Source: Closterium sp. Naga37s-1
Lineage: Eukaryota > Streptophyta > Zygnematophyceae > Desmidiales > Closteriaceae
Length of the DNA: 64,000 nucleotides
Assembly: GCA_947471745.1 (NCBI GenBank)
Contig: CANJKZ010000783.1
Coordinates: 74,501-138,500 of the forward strand
Direction: 5' to 3'
In this document: positions 30,690 to 39,784 of the stretch, piece by piece
How positions within the stretch are numbered: position 1 is the first letter of the stretch
Layout: every line of letters begins with the position of its first letter
Program-made: the position numbers and the translations under genes
Notes under the pieces: model-generated
What the model was told of the DNA's origin: nothing
The model's database searches: none
The model's input: only the letters and a program-made list of their open reading frames with translations

Positions 30690-30998
30690 TCCCTCTCTAC
30701 TCCTGTCAGGTGTTACTGCACGTAGCAGCACACAGAGACTACGAGTTACACTCTCTCCACTTCTCTACTACTTTCCTTCAGGGTAGCCTACACGAGGAGG
30801 CCTGGTTGCGTCGTCCCTCTGCCTTCACTAGCACTTTCCATCCTGGGACCCAGTGGAGGCTGAGGCGACCAGTCTACGGTCTCCATCAGGCTCCTCATGA
30901 GTGGCACGACACCCTTCGTTCTACCCTGTCTGGCCTCGGTTTCCAGCCGTCTTCTGCCGACTCGTTGCTGTTTGTTCGGCGTGGCTCCACACCATTCT
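30690..30998 (+). pseudogene. E5 reverse transcriptase, 5' part only
   Basis: It reads LLHVAAHRDYELHSLHFSTT, QGSLHEEAWLRRP, VYGLHQAPHEWHDTLRSTLS and LGFQPSSADSLLFVRRGSTP, then stops. The palm motif with the catalytic aspartates is absent. A glutamine/leucine-rich linker (30200-30400) lies upstream. Confidence 0.85.
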
Positions 30999-31137
30999 GA
31001 TGCGGGAAGAGGGATGCGGGGAGAGAGATGCGGGAAGAGGGATGCGGGGAGAGAGATGCGGGAAGAGGGATGCGGGGAGAGAGATGCGGGAAGAGGGATG
31101 CGGGGAAAGTGATGCGGGGAGAGGGAAGCGGGGAGGG
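30998..31137 (+). repeat. 28-base minisatellite (GATGCGGGAAGAGGGATGCGGGGAGAGA)
   Basis: About four and a half units, nearly identical, begin exactly where the E5 RT sequence ends. The final units degenerate (GTGATGCGGGGAGAGG). Because it sits on the break, it may have formed during the truncation or repair event. Confidence 0.85.
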
Positions 31138-31278
31138 TGATTGGGATTGGAGATGCCTCAAAGCCACATGTTGCACCAGCAGAAGAAAATTCAAGACTTG
31201 ACTAAGTTGCGCTGAGTTAACGAACTATGTATTCTTGACCCGCCCTTGGCCACTCATCTCAACGTTGAGCATCTTTCT

Positions 31279-32097
31279 TGTTATAGTCACAATAGGCTTG
31301 AATGTGCCTAAAACGAAAGATAGAGAGCACAGACGGATTTCTGCACAGCGGCTTCAAACGTTGATAGCGTTCTGCTCACAGCTGCAAATGACTTGATTCA
31401 AATTGGATCTGGAGCGTCTTCACGTCGTCTACAATTAGCAATTTAGATTGCACGATTTGATAAAGAATTGATGACACAGCGTCGGTTTGAACGAACGGTA
31501 CTATGGCAGCCACTATAGTCTTAGAACACAAGATAGGAAGAGTTACGAGTTGGGAATGACTCCCAGCTCCTACAAACCCCAAGAGCCGAGGTACAGTGAT
31601 GTGGAACAGTGCCACACTGTCCCCAACCACGAAGGGTCTCGAAACTACCCTTCACTAGGGCCTACACCAAGTGAAATGTTACACTACACAAAGTAATGTA
31701 ACTATCTTCAATATCTTGAGGTGTACCCTTTTGGCAAGCTTCGAAATCACTTGAGGCTTGACACCAAGGCTCGGGCTCTTCATCACAAACTCATCCTTGA
31801 GTTCTTGATGGGTCTGCTGCACACACCTGCGACACGCCGAACGTTCGACACCGGACAAAATAGAAACCGCGCACGACAAAATAGAAACCGCGCGCGAGAC
31901 ACAAACGACCGCGTAACACGCGTCTAGCGATAACTCGCTATTGACTCGACACACACACTCAACATCATGACTCAACATTCACACACAATTATAAGCATGA
32001 AATATATATTATCCCATGCCCTCATACCATTCCATACACACACACATTCACGCACACGGACAACAAGCCGAGTGCAAACCGTAGGGTTGCACCAACA
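31279..32097 (-). repeat. E6 3' LTR (819 bp)
   Basis: On the minus strand it runs TGTTGGTGCAACCC...CTATAACA. A TATA-like box AATATATATT (minus strand, about 32000-32013) lies near its 5' side and would drive transcription when in the 5' LTR. The direct repeat AAAATAGAAACCGCGC occurs twice near 31857-31890. Confidence 0.95.
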
Positions 32098-32138
32098 AAC
32101 TCCCCCTCGGATTGTTGGCCTTAGGATATGTTGCTCTC

Positions 32139-35100
32139 TCAGTTCAGAGCCATCCCAGCCAGCTTGCAACACTTCCAATGCTGCTGCTCCACCAGCCTCT
32201 TGGTCATCATGTCAGCCGGCTGCCCCGTGGTCTTCACGTAGCGCAACTCAACTTCACCCGCGGTTACCATGCTCCTCGTCCAATGCCACTTCACTCTCAT
32301 GTGCTTCGTGAGTGCATGCAACACAGGGTTCTTAGCAAGAGCAATGGCACCCTGGCTGTCACAGTACAGTGGGGTAGGTCCTTGCTGCTCCTCCCCCAAT
32401 TCAGCCAACAAACGCCGCTGCCACACAATCTCCCGTACGGCACGGAAGAGTGCCATGTACTCGGACTCCACCGAGCTCAAAGCTTGGTCAACCTGCTTCT
32501 TGCTCTCCCAAGCAGTTGGGCCTCCACCAACACAGCATATGAAGCCTCCCACACTTGTCATGTCCTCTGGTTCTGATGCATATGAAGCATCCGAGTAGGC
32601 GGTGAGGAACAAACGCCCGGGTTCAACACCATCCGCGCCCTTTTGGCGCCTTTGTGCCGCCGCCGAGTATTGCAGCCCAGCGGTCGGTGTTTGGCCAAGA
32701 TACTTGGCCACCCTCATTCCAGCTGCTACCTGCTCCTCATTAGGGCATTGCACAACCCTAGCCAGCTGCCCGGTAGCAAACGCGACGTCCGGTCGGGTGT
32801 TTACCGCCGCATACATGAGGCTGCCCACCAACGAGTGAAATCGGCGCCTCTCCTCTTCACCAACGCTCTCCTCCTCTGGTCCCTTCACACACTTGAACCC
32901 AGAGGGAAAGGGTGTAGCCACATGGCCTTCACTCTGCTCAAAGTTGGCAGCCAATGCCTCCAGGTACTTTCGTTGATGCACCCGCATGCACCGCTTCTCC
33001 ACATCTCGTTCGATGTGGAGCCCAAGGTAGAAGCTCACGTCACCAAGGGCCTTGCACTTGAACTTGTCTTGAAGCTTCAGCATCACCTCCTTCACAAGGT
33101 CAGAAGAGGGTGAGAAAATGAGGATGTCATCCACATAAACCACCATGAAACTCCTCTGCTCCCCCTCGCCAAGCATGAACAAGGAGTGATCGGCCGTTGA
33201 GGGAGTGAAGCCGATCCCCTCCAACACTTCGCGCAGCTTCATGTACCATTGCCTAGGGGCCTGCTTCAGCCCATAGAGGGCCTTCTTCAGCTTCCACACT
33301 CTGCCACTACCATCATCAAACCCCTCTGGCTGCGCCATAAAAATCTCCTCCTCAAGGATGCCGTTAAGGAATGCCGTTACGATGTCCATTTGCTTTACTA
33401 CCCATCCTTTGATGGCGGCTCCCGCGAATAGGGTTCGCAGCGTCGTCGGCTTCACCACAGGGGCAAACAGCTCCTTGAAGTCCACCTTCTCCTTCTGCTG
33501 GTACCCCTTGGCTACAAGCCTAGACTTGTAGCGCTCGATCTTGCCGTCGGCATCCGACTTGATTTTGAAGAGCCACTTGGACGTTATCGCCGTACGCCCC
33601 TCCGGTAGCTCCACCAATTCAAACGTGTCATTCTCCTCGATGCTCTTCAGCTCACTCTCCATGGCCTTCTTCCACTCCTCAGCATCACTACTCTCCAAAG
33701 CCTCCTTGAGAGTTGCTGGTTCTCCCGGCATCTCCACCGGAGAGAAGAACGCGAAGGCACACTCCTCGTAGTCACTCTCCTCGTCGTCTCCGACCATCAT
33801 TGCCGCTCCGGCCAGGGCTGTCTTGCCCTGCTTTCCCGGCGCATCATAGGTCAGCCTATTAGGGGGTTGAACTCTCCTCTTCCCCCTTCCTTCCTCCTCA
33901 GCTGCAGGGACTTGAAGGCCTTGGCGTTGCTGCGGTGTGGCTCGAATCCGTGGAGCACTCGTAGTACGGGAAGGGAGTGACGGTGCACGCTCGCTCACTT
34001 GCTGCACCTCCTCCTCTTCTTCCTCTGCATCATTGGCCTCCTCTCCCCCATTCACAAGGGAGGATTGTCTTGTGGTTGTGCTGCCGCTGCTCAGCTCCAA
34101 AGGCAGCTCCACATGCTCCAAACCGGAACTCTTCACCTCCCCAAACCGCACGCCTATCTTCGCCTCATTCTCCGCCTTCCAATCCTTGTACATGAAGTTC
34201 TCCATGAACTTGCAGTCCCTGCTCACCAAGAACTTCTTGGTGAATGGGTCCCAAAGAAGCCATCCCTTGCTGTTTTGAGCCATGCCCAAGTGCACGGCCC
34301 ACACCGCCTTGGCACCAAGCTTGTTGTGCCGAAGATGCTTAGGCACGAGCGCCATGCACATGCACCCGAACACCCTAAGCATATCCACCTTTGGCTTCCT
34401 TCCTAGCCACTCCACATAGGGCACCCATTTGTCTGCTCCCACATGAGTCAAGGCTCTGTTCTTGGCCACACACGCGCTCCGCACCGCATCAGGCCAGAAA
34501 TAGTCGGGTAGCCCGGCTTCAATGAGCAACCCGCGTGCCGCCTCCGTGATTGTGCGGTTCGCTCGCTCGGCGATGCCGTTCATTGCAGGGGAGTATGGCA
34601 TGGTGAGGGAGTGCCGAATACCATTCTTCTTCAGCCACAACCCAAACTCCTTGCTCAGGAACTCTCCCCCTCGATCGGTGCGGATTGACTTGACTAGACG
34701 GTCTTGTTGCCGCTCCACCATCGGGAACCAATCCGTCTTCAACGTTTCACCCACGTCGCTCTTCTTGGCCAGCACGTACACCCAAGTCATGCGGGTGTAG
34801 ACGTCGACAATGGTGAGAAAATACTCAGCTCCAGCAGCTCCAAGCTTCAGGGGGCCCACCACGTCCATCACCACCTCATCAAGCGGTGCCTTTGCCGTTG
34901 CCTCCGAACTAGGGAACGGAAACCGGGTGAACTTGGCTTGAATGCACGTCGGGCAGCCAAGCACCTCATCGGGCTCCCCCTTCACACGTATGCCAGCAAC
35001 CATCTCATTCTTCACTAGCTGCTGCAAGATGGGCAGGGCCACATGCCCCATGCGCCGATGCAAGGTGAGCCAATCACACTCCCCCGTAGCCGAAGTTGGA

Positions 35101-36908
35101 TTGGAGAATGCCGCGCTCGCAATAGCGCCCCACATACTCTCCCCGTAGTCCTCCTCCGCTGCTGCCTCTGGGTTCTCCTCATCCTTTTGCTGCTCCTTGG
35201 TTGCTGCACCACTCTCCTTAGGTTCACTGAACTTGCTGGTCCCTCCAAGTTTGCTCTTCTTGAGCTCATTCTCCTTAGCGCGACCGTTCGCGCCATCGTC
35301 GCTACCGACCGCTCCATCCTTGGTGCTGATGCTTGCTGCCACTTGCCTCTCCTTAGGCATAGGGACCACTGGGATCTGCCACATCTCGTTGTAGACATCC
35401 CTGTCCTCATGAAGGTCCCAAAGAATTCGATCGCCAAGCCTTGCGGTGTAGGTCTTGGCTCCCTTCGAGTTCGTGTCCATGCCGGCCTTTGCCAACCGCC
35501 GCACGGAAATCAGGTTTGCAGCAAGGCTGGGCACCCAAAGCACGTTCTTGAGGCCCACCATCTTCCCATCAGCACCCTTGAACATGGCCTTGCCCATGCC
35601 TTTCACCTCTGCTCGCTGCCCCAAAGCCGATGTGACATGCTTCACCGGTGACGGCTCGAGTTCGGTGAGCAAGTCCGGGCGAGGTGTCATGCTATAGGTA
35701 GCGCCACTATCAATCACCCAATAGTCCAGGGGGTGTAGGGTCACCTTCCCCACAGCTGCTGGCTCCTCAAAGCCTTCATCCTTCTCTGGACCAGCCGGTA
35801 CTTGCGTCGACACGAAGTAGAATAGACCCGGGTATCGATCGTCGCTCGGGTCCTTGTCGTTGTCTCCGCTCTTCATGTTTGCAGCTCCGCCACCGCGACC
35901 GCCACGGCCTCCACGGCCTCGTCCTCTCCCTCCTCCTGCTCCTCTACCCTCTTGGCCTTGAGCAGGGGTCCAACCATCAGGAAGTTTGTAGCAGTCGCGC
36001 CACATGTGTCCGCTCTTGTGGCAATAGTGACACTCGCCGTCGAATCGGCCGCGACCGCGTCCGTAGCTCTTGTCGTCGCTGCCGTAACCGCCACTCCTGC
36101 GGCCTCCGCCGAAGTTGCTGCCACCAAACCTTCCTCCCCCTCGTCCTCTGCCTCTTCCTCGACCATATCCACGGCCGATGCTCGCTGCCCCAGCGCCATC
36201 CGCACTCGCCAACTCACGGCGGCGGAAATCCTCTTGAAGGATAGCTCGCTTCACGTCTTCAAGCGAGAGGCGGGGCAAGTCGCGATTAAGGTTGATGATG
36301 AGCGAGGACCATGACTCTGGGAGTAAGGCCAGCAACTTGGTCTTCTTTTGGAGCTCACTGTAGTTCAAATCAGCTCCCTCAAGCCGCGTCAACAAGTCGA
36401 AGAATTTCTGCACCCCTTCTTCAACCGCTTCGTTTTCTTCAATTCGTAGTGCCGCCATTTGCCGTTCCAACACCACCGCTACCGCCGCTGTTGCAGGAGC
36501 ATGTACACCCTTGAGAGCAGCCCATGCCTTTGGTCCTTTCTCTGGTTCACGCTGGAATGGCTTGATGTGACGGATCTGACTGCTCCCCAACGCTTGCCCA
36601 AGTAAGAGATAGCCTTGTGCGCTCTTCCGCACCCACGGGCTCTTCTCCGGGTCGTTCTCGGGGCGCTTCTCCGTTCCTTCCATCACCTCCAGCAGGTCAT
36701 AGTGGTCAAAGATGTTCTCCATCTTGAAGGACCATTCAGCAAAGTTGTCACCGTTGAACTTGTCAAGCCCAAACACCCTAGGCTCATCCCTAGGTGGGCC
36801 AAGACTTGGTTGCATGGGCACCATGGCTGAATCACGGGGTTGGCCTTGAGCTTGAGCTTCTCCACTGCCACCAGCACCTCTGCCACCCCTTTCCTCAGGT
36901 CCAGACAT
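32139..36908 (-). CDS. E6 gag-pol polyprotein (1589 aa)
   Basis: I start at ATG 36908 (MSGPEERGG). Domains in order: gag of the copia UBN2 type with GLDKFNGDNFAEWSFKMENI (about residues 47-240), an RGRGRG tract, zinc knuckle CHYCHKSGHMWRDC (about 293-306), protease WVIDSGATYSM (D near 398), pre-integrase HRRMGHVALPILQQL with CPTC, integrase with D (VVMDVVGPL, near 679), D (RTDRGGEF, near 743) and E (NGIAERANR, near 779), RT with DIVTAFLNGILEEEIFM and catalytic VVYVDDILIFS (near 1256), and RNase H (YSDASYASE near 1436, SSVESEYMAL, YCDSQGAIAL). It acts in virus-like particles in the cytoplasm and as a nuclear integration complex. All catalytic residues are present, so it is probably competent. 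Confidence 0.96.
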   Translation of the reverse strand: MSGPEERGGRGAGGSGEAQAQGQPRDSAMVPMQPSLGPPRDEPRVFGLDKFNGDNFAEWSFKMENIFDHYDLLEVMEGTEKRPENDPEKSPWVRKSAQGYLLLGQALGSSQIRHIKPFQREPEKGPKAWAALKGVHAPATAAVAVVLERQMAALRIEENEAVEEGVQKFFDLLTRLEGADLNYSELQKKTKLLALLPESWSSLIINLNRDLPRLSLEDVKRAILQEDFRRRELASADGAGAASIGRGYGRGRGRGRGGGRFGGSNFGGGRRSGGYGSDDKSYGRGRGRFDGECHYCHKSGHMWRDCYKLPDGWTPAQGQEGRGAGGGRGRGRGGRGGRGGGAANMKSGDNDKDPSDDRYPGLFYFVSTQVPAGPEKDEGFEEPAAVGKVTLHPLDYWVIDSGATYSMTPRPDLLTELEPSPVKHVTSALGQRAEVKGMGKAMFKGADGKMVGLKNVLWVPSLAANLISVRRLAKAGMDTNSKGAKTYTARLGDRILWDLHEDRDVYNEMWQIPVVPMPKERQVAASISTKDGAVGSDDGANGRAKENELKKSKLGGTSKFSEPKESGAATKEQQKDEENPEAAAEEDYGESMWGAIASAAFSNPTSATGECDWLTLHRRMGHVALPILQQLVKNEMVAGIRVKGEPDEVLGCPTCIQAKFTRFPFPSSEATAKAPLDEVVMDVVGPLKLGAAGAEYFLTIVDVYTRMTWVYVLAKKSDVGETLKTDWFPMVERQQDRLVKSIRTDRGGEFLSKEFGLWLKKNGIRHSLTMPYSPAMNGIAERANRTITEAARGLLIEAGLPDYFWPDAVRSACVAKNRALTHVGADKWVPYVEWLGRKPKVDMLRVFGCMCMALVPKHLRHNKLGAKAVWAVHLGMAQNSKGWLLWDPFTKKFLVSRDCKFMENFMYKDWKAENEAKIGVRFGEVKSSGLEHVELPLELSSGSTTTRQSSLVNGGEEANDAEEEEEEVQQVSERAPSLPSRTTSAPRIRATPQQRQGLQVPAAEEEGRGKRRVQPPNRLTYDAPGKQGKTALAGAAMMVGDDEESDYEECAFAFFSPVEMPGEPATLKEALESSDAEEWKKAMESELKSIEENDTFELVELPEGRTAITSKWLFKIKSDADGKIERYKSRLVAKGYQQKEKVDFKELFAPVVKPTTLRTLFAGAAIKGWVVKQMDIVTAFLNGILEEEIFMAQPEGFDDGSGRVWKLKKALYGLKQAPRQWYMKLREVLEGIGFTPSTADHSLFMLGEGEQRSFMVVYVDDILIFSPSSDLVKEVMLKLQDKFKCKALGDVSFYLGLHIERDVEKRCMRVHQRKYLEALAANFEQSEGHVATPFPSGFKCVKGPEEESVGEEERRRFHSLVGSLMYAAVNTRPDVAFATGQLARVVQCPNEEQVAAGMRVAKYLGQTPTAGLQYSAAAQRRQKGADGVEPGRLFLTAYSDASYASEPEDMTSVGGFICCVGGGPTAWESKKQVDQALSSVESEYMALFRAVREIVWQRRLLAELGEEQQGPTPLYCDSQGAIALAKNPVLHALTKHMRVKWHWTRSMVTAGEVELRYVKTTGQPADMMTKRLVEQQHWKCCKLAGMALN

Positions 36909-36929
36909 TGTCGAAACTGCTCCAAGGGC

Positions 36930-36940
36930 CTCTGATACCA
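36930..36940 (-). promoter_or_regulatory. E6 primer binding site
   Basis: On the minus strand TGGTATCAGAG follows the LTR end CTATAACA after two bases (AG). It matches the complement of the initiator-Met tRNA 3' end, the usual copia primer. Confidence 0.9.
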
Positions 36941-36942
36941 CT

Positions 36943-37761
36943 TGTTATAGTCACAATAGGCTTGAATGTGCCTAAAACGAAAGATAGAGAGCACAGACGG
37001 ATTTCTGCACAGCGGCTTCAAACGTTGATAGCGTTCTGCTCACAGCTGCAAATGACTTGATTCAAATTGGATCTGGAGCGTCTTCACGTCGTCTACAATT
37101 ATCAATTTAGATTGCACGATTTGATAAAGAATTGATGACACAGCGTCGGTTTGAACGAACGGTACTATGGCAGCCACTTTTGTCTTAGAACACAAGATAG
37201 GAAGAGTTACGAGTTGGGAATGACTCCCAGCTCCTACAAACCCCAAGAGCCGAGGTACAGTGATGTGGAACAGTGCCACACTGTCCCCAACCACGAAGGG
37301 TCTCGAAACTACCCTTCACTAGGGCCTACACCAAGTGAAATGTTACACTACACAAAGTAATGTAACTATCTTCAATATCTTGAGGTGTACCCTTTTGGCA
37401 AGCTTCGAAATCACTTGAGGCTTGACACCAAGGCTCGGGCTCTTCATCACAAACTCATCCTTGAGTTCTTGATGGGTCTGCTGCACACACCTGCGACACG
37501 CCGAACGTTCGACACCGGACAAAATAGAAACCGCGCACGACAAAATAGAAACCGCGCGCGAGACACAAACGACCGCGTAACACGCGTCTAGCGATAACTC
37601 GCTATTGACTCGACACACACACTCGACATCATGACTCAACATTCACACACAATTATAAGCATGAAATATATATTATCCCATGCCCTCATACCATTCCATA
37701 CACACACACATTCACGCACACGGACAACAAGCCGAGTGCAAACCGTAGGGTTGCACCAACA
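36943..37761 (-). repeat. E6 5' LTR (819 bp)
   Basis: It is nearly identical to 31279-32097. Differences seen: G/T near 31440 and 37104, two A/T changes in the stretch CACTATAGTC versus CACTTTTGTC, and A/G in ACTCAACATC versus ACTCGACATC. That is about 0.5 percent, so the insertion is recent. Confidence 0.95.
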
Positions 37762-37833
37762 TTTCTGGACTAGACCACGAAAATTCAGGGTAAACCAAAA
37801 AGAAGATAGCGAGTCCTTTTCCATCCAACCCAC

Positions 37834-37974
37834 TGTCAGTAGATCTGCACTGTGGATGCCCGATTGATCCTGGAGAGGGTTACAGGCGCGTTCGCCTGGG
37901 GGGTTATGGGCGCACTGACCCGCTACTGAAACAAGCCCTTTTATCCCAATGGTCTAGTGGTTGGGATTCTGACA
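37834..37974 (+). repeat. T1 5' LTR (141 bp)
   Basis: It contains a perfect hairpin CAGGCG-CGTT-CGCCTG (37883-37898). Its last 31 bases, TCCCAATGGTCTAGTGGTTG plus GGATTCTGACA, resemble the 5' half of tRNA-Glu, including a pol III A-box (37950-37960). Confidence 0.93.
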
Positions 37975-38014
37975 TGGTATCAGAGCGGTCTCGGGTTCGA
38001 TTCCCGGTATATGC
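37944..38014 (+). promoter_or_regulatory. tRNA-Glu-like sequence with A and B boxes across the LTR/primer-site junction
   Basis: A-box TGGTCTAGTGG (37950-37960) and B-box GGTTCGATTCC (37994-38004) are 44 bases apart, start to start, the canonical tRNA spacing. Between them TCTGA-CATGGTA-TCAGA forms a five-pair stem with a seven-base loop in the anticodon-arm position, and TCGGG-TTCGATT-CCCGG forms a T arm. The LTR ends at 37974 and the primer site TGGTATCAGAGC starts at 37975, in the middle of that 'anticodon' loop. The 5' side (TCCCAATGGTCTAGTGGTT) is close to eukaryotic tRNA-Glu. The acceptor stem does not pair and there is no T run just after it, so it is not a working tRNA gene; it may serve as an internal pol III promoter or be a relic of how the element arose. 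Confidence 0.75.
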
Positions 38015-38067
38015 ACATGTAGGCCGTTGCCGCTGTGCTTAGTCCTGGGCCTCCCAGTGTGGGGGGG

Positions 38068-38208
38068 TGTCAGTAAATCTGCACTGTGGATGCCCGATTG
38101 ATCCTCGAGAGGGTTACAGGCGCGTTCGCCTGGGGGGTTATGGGCGCACTGACCCGCTACTGAAACAAGCCCTTTTATCCCAATGGTCTAGTGGTTGGGA
38201 TCCTGACA
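38068..38208 (+). repeat. T1 3' LTR (141 bp)
   Basis: It differs from the 5' copy at three sites (AGTAGATC/AGTAAATC, CCTGGAG/CCTCGAG, GGATTCTG/GGATCCTG). It repeats the A-box half of the tRNA-like sequence but is followed by host sequence, so it has no B-box. The purine tract GTGTGGGGGGG ends at 38067. Confidence 0.93.
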
Positions 38209-39425
38209 CCCACGAGACTACGGTGGCAGCGGCCCAGATCGGCTGGCGTTAAGGGCGTTTGAGCATTTTTAACCAGCCTCGAAAAAACGCCTGCTCGAAA
38301 AATCCTTGAGGTCAGGCGGCGCATGCATTGCACCTTCGGAAACACGGGTTGCCGTGTTCGGCTGGCATTATGGGGGTTAAACGTGATGGCGCGGAAGGGG
38401 TGTAAAATTTGAGGAAGTCAGGTCGAAGGTGAATAGCACCTTCGAACAATCATATGATTGGGCAGTCTATTCGACCAGTCGCATATGATTGGCCGCATCT
38501 CTGATCCCTCGTATGGGTATCGTTCTGTTGCCGCATTCAAGATGCTTGGCCCCCTGAGGAATATTCTAGGAAGGTGCATGATAGAGCTTAAAACCCATGT
38601 CGAGCCTCCCAACTCGTTATTGTGTACCGGACCTGGTAGCATTTCTTGTGCGCCCAAGGGTTCAAGAACGCATCACCACTAGTTCATTCGGACCTTACTG
38701 GGAAATTTCTGTTCCGGGCAAACTGGAGGCACCGCTCGTGCGAACCCTATCCGCCCATTCGAGGTAGAATTAGGGGACGCACAAGCAATAACGGGCAGAT
38801 ATGAACGCCCAATTTTGGGAAACTTTGCAATGAAATAACTCAACAGAAAAACATACCAAACGAGAGGCAAGGGTGAACCCAAAGGTTGAAGATTTGTGAG
38901 TGGTGGGTATGAAACATTTTGAGCATCCTGGGCAGACTGGGCATGGTGAACGGAAAAACATGGGCTGTTGGCAAAACCGTTTTGTTATTAGCAGCAAACT
39001 TCGCCGATACCCGCGGGAGGGTTGACCCCTTCGAAAAAACCCATCCCGCAGTGCTTGTGTGGGAGGCCCGAACTGCTCATGCGCAAACAGAACGATACCA
39101 TGGTGTAAGCTCTCGGCCATGCACCATGCAGCGGATCAGTGGTACGCCACTTTGCTAGGGGAAACGGTTTCCAGGAACCATCGTATTGCAAACAACGCAG
39201 GCGTTAAAAGGGCTGTTCGGCAGGCATTTTAACGCTCTCAGGTTCGACATCAAACCGCCTATCTCGAACCTTGAAAACCGATCGCTCGCTTATCGTTTCA
39301 CTGTAGCCGGCCCTCGAGCCTGATATTAACGCCTTTTTTGTTGGGCTGAGAAAAGCCCTTAGGATCTTTGCAGGGCTGAACTCTGGGTAGGACTTGTTGC
39401 AATTAGCGGAAGCTTTAATGAGAAG
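38209..39425. other. 1.2 kb without a recognised gene
   Basis: No convincing open frame. It contains a perfect inverted repeat TCGAAGGTG-AATAG-CACCTTCGA (38423-38445), a repeated CATATGATTGG (38450 and 38483), and recurring GGCTGGCGTTA / GGCTGGCATTA / GGCAGGCATTTTAACGC motifs near 38240, 38361 and 39219. It may be an unrecognised non-autonomous element, but I could not find its ends. Confidence 0.4.
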
Positions 39426-39784
39426 TGTTTGAACCACCTTGCGCTGGTATGTGAGGGCAAAGTGAATTGATTAAAGCAAAGAGATACAGGATTATATAAG
39501 AGTACAAGGAATACGAAGAGATACGGTTCCAACTGTTTTACTGTTGCTGTTGCGGTTCGATACAGTGACGACTCGGGCAACTGCTCTGTAACGAGTCAGT
39601 TGTGTGTCCTTGCTGTCGCGTTGTACTTGTCAGGTCAAAGGTCGCTGACCTTTGACTTTCGCGTAACCTCCAGCAACTGCTCAACCTCCGAGGGTTGACT
39701 CGCCAGTGCTTCGATATGCTTCGCTTCGCTTCTGACTTGGTGTTTCGACACGACAGAGGCGCTTAGAGTTAATTGTTTCCAACA
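39426..39784 (-). repeat. E7 3' LTR (about 359 bp)
   Basis: On the minus strand it starts TGTTGGAAACAATTAACTC right after the purine tract GAAGGGGAG. It holds a TATA box CTTATATAATCC (about 39490-39503). The far end is placed at ...GGTTCAAACA by the TG...CA rule; without a second copy this end is uncertain. Confidence 0.7.

Larger units (their letters stand above)
25727..30998 (+). mobile_element. E5: family-A-like copia element, 3' truncated
   Basis: It has a 108 bp 5' LTR, primer site, GC-rich leader, gag, protease, integrase, linker and the first part of RT. It stops at about 30998 before the YxDD motif, where a GATGCGGG minisatellite begins. No 3' LTR. Frames are broken in several places but the proteins are easy to follow. 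Confidence 0.9.
31279..37761 (-). mobile_element. E6: intact young Ty1/copia element
   Basis: Two 819 bp LTRs (31279-32097 and 36943-37761) with about four differences, a 5 bp target duplication TTTCT (31274-31278 and 37762-37766), a tRNA-iMet primer site, a purine tract (CGAGGGGGAGTT on the minus strand) and one uninterrupted gag-pol frame. Everything needed for movement by copy-and-paste through RNA is present. It is a different family from E1-E5. Confidence 0.97.
37834..38208 (+). mobile_element. T1: complete 375 bp miniature LTR retrotransposon (TRIM/SMART type)
   Basis: Two 141 bp LTRs (37834-37974 and 38068-38208; three differences) bracket only 93 bases. A 5 bp duplication CCCAC flanks it (37829-37833 and 38209-38213). 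LTRs start TGTCAG and end CTGACA. The inner part starts with a perfect iMet primer site and ends with a purine tract GTGTGGGGGGG. There is no coding capacity, so it depends on proteins of another element; the LTR end and primer site are those of the E1 family. The size is near the smallest LTR elements described in plants. The right end of its LTR, primer site and inner region together form a tRNA-Glu-like sequence. Confidence 0.95.

Noticed and set aside
37944..38014. A functional tRNA-Glu gene
   Set aside because: The acceptor stem does not pair, the base before the anticodon is not T, no T-run terminator follows, and the sequence is split by an LTR border. I keep it only as a tRNA-like promoter or relic.
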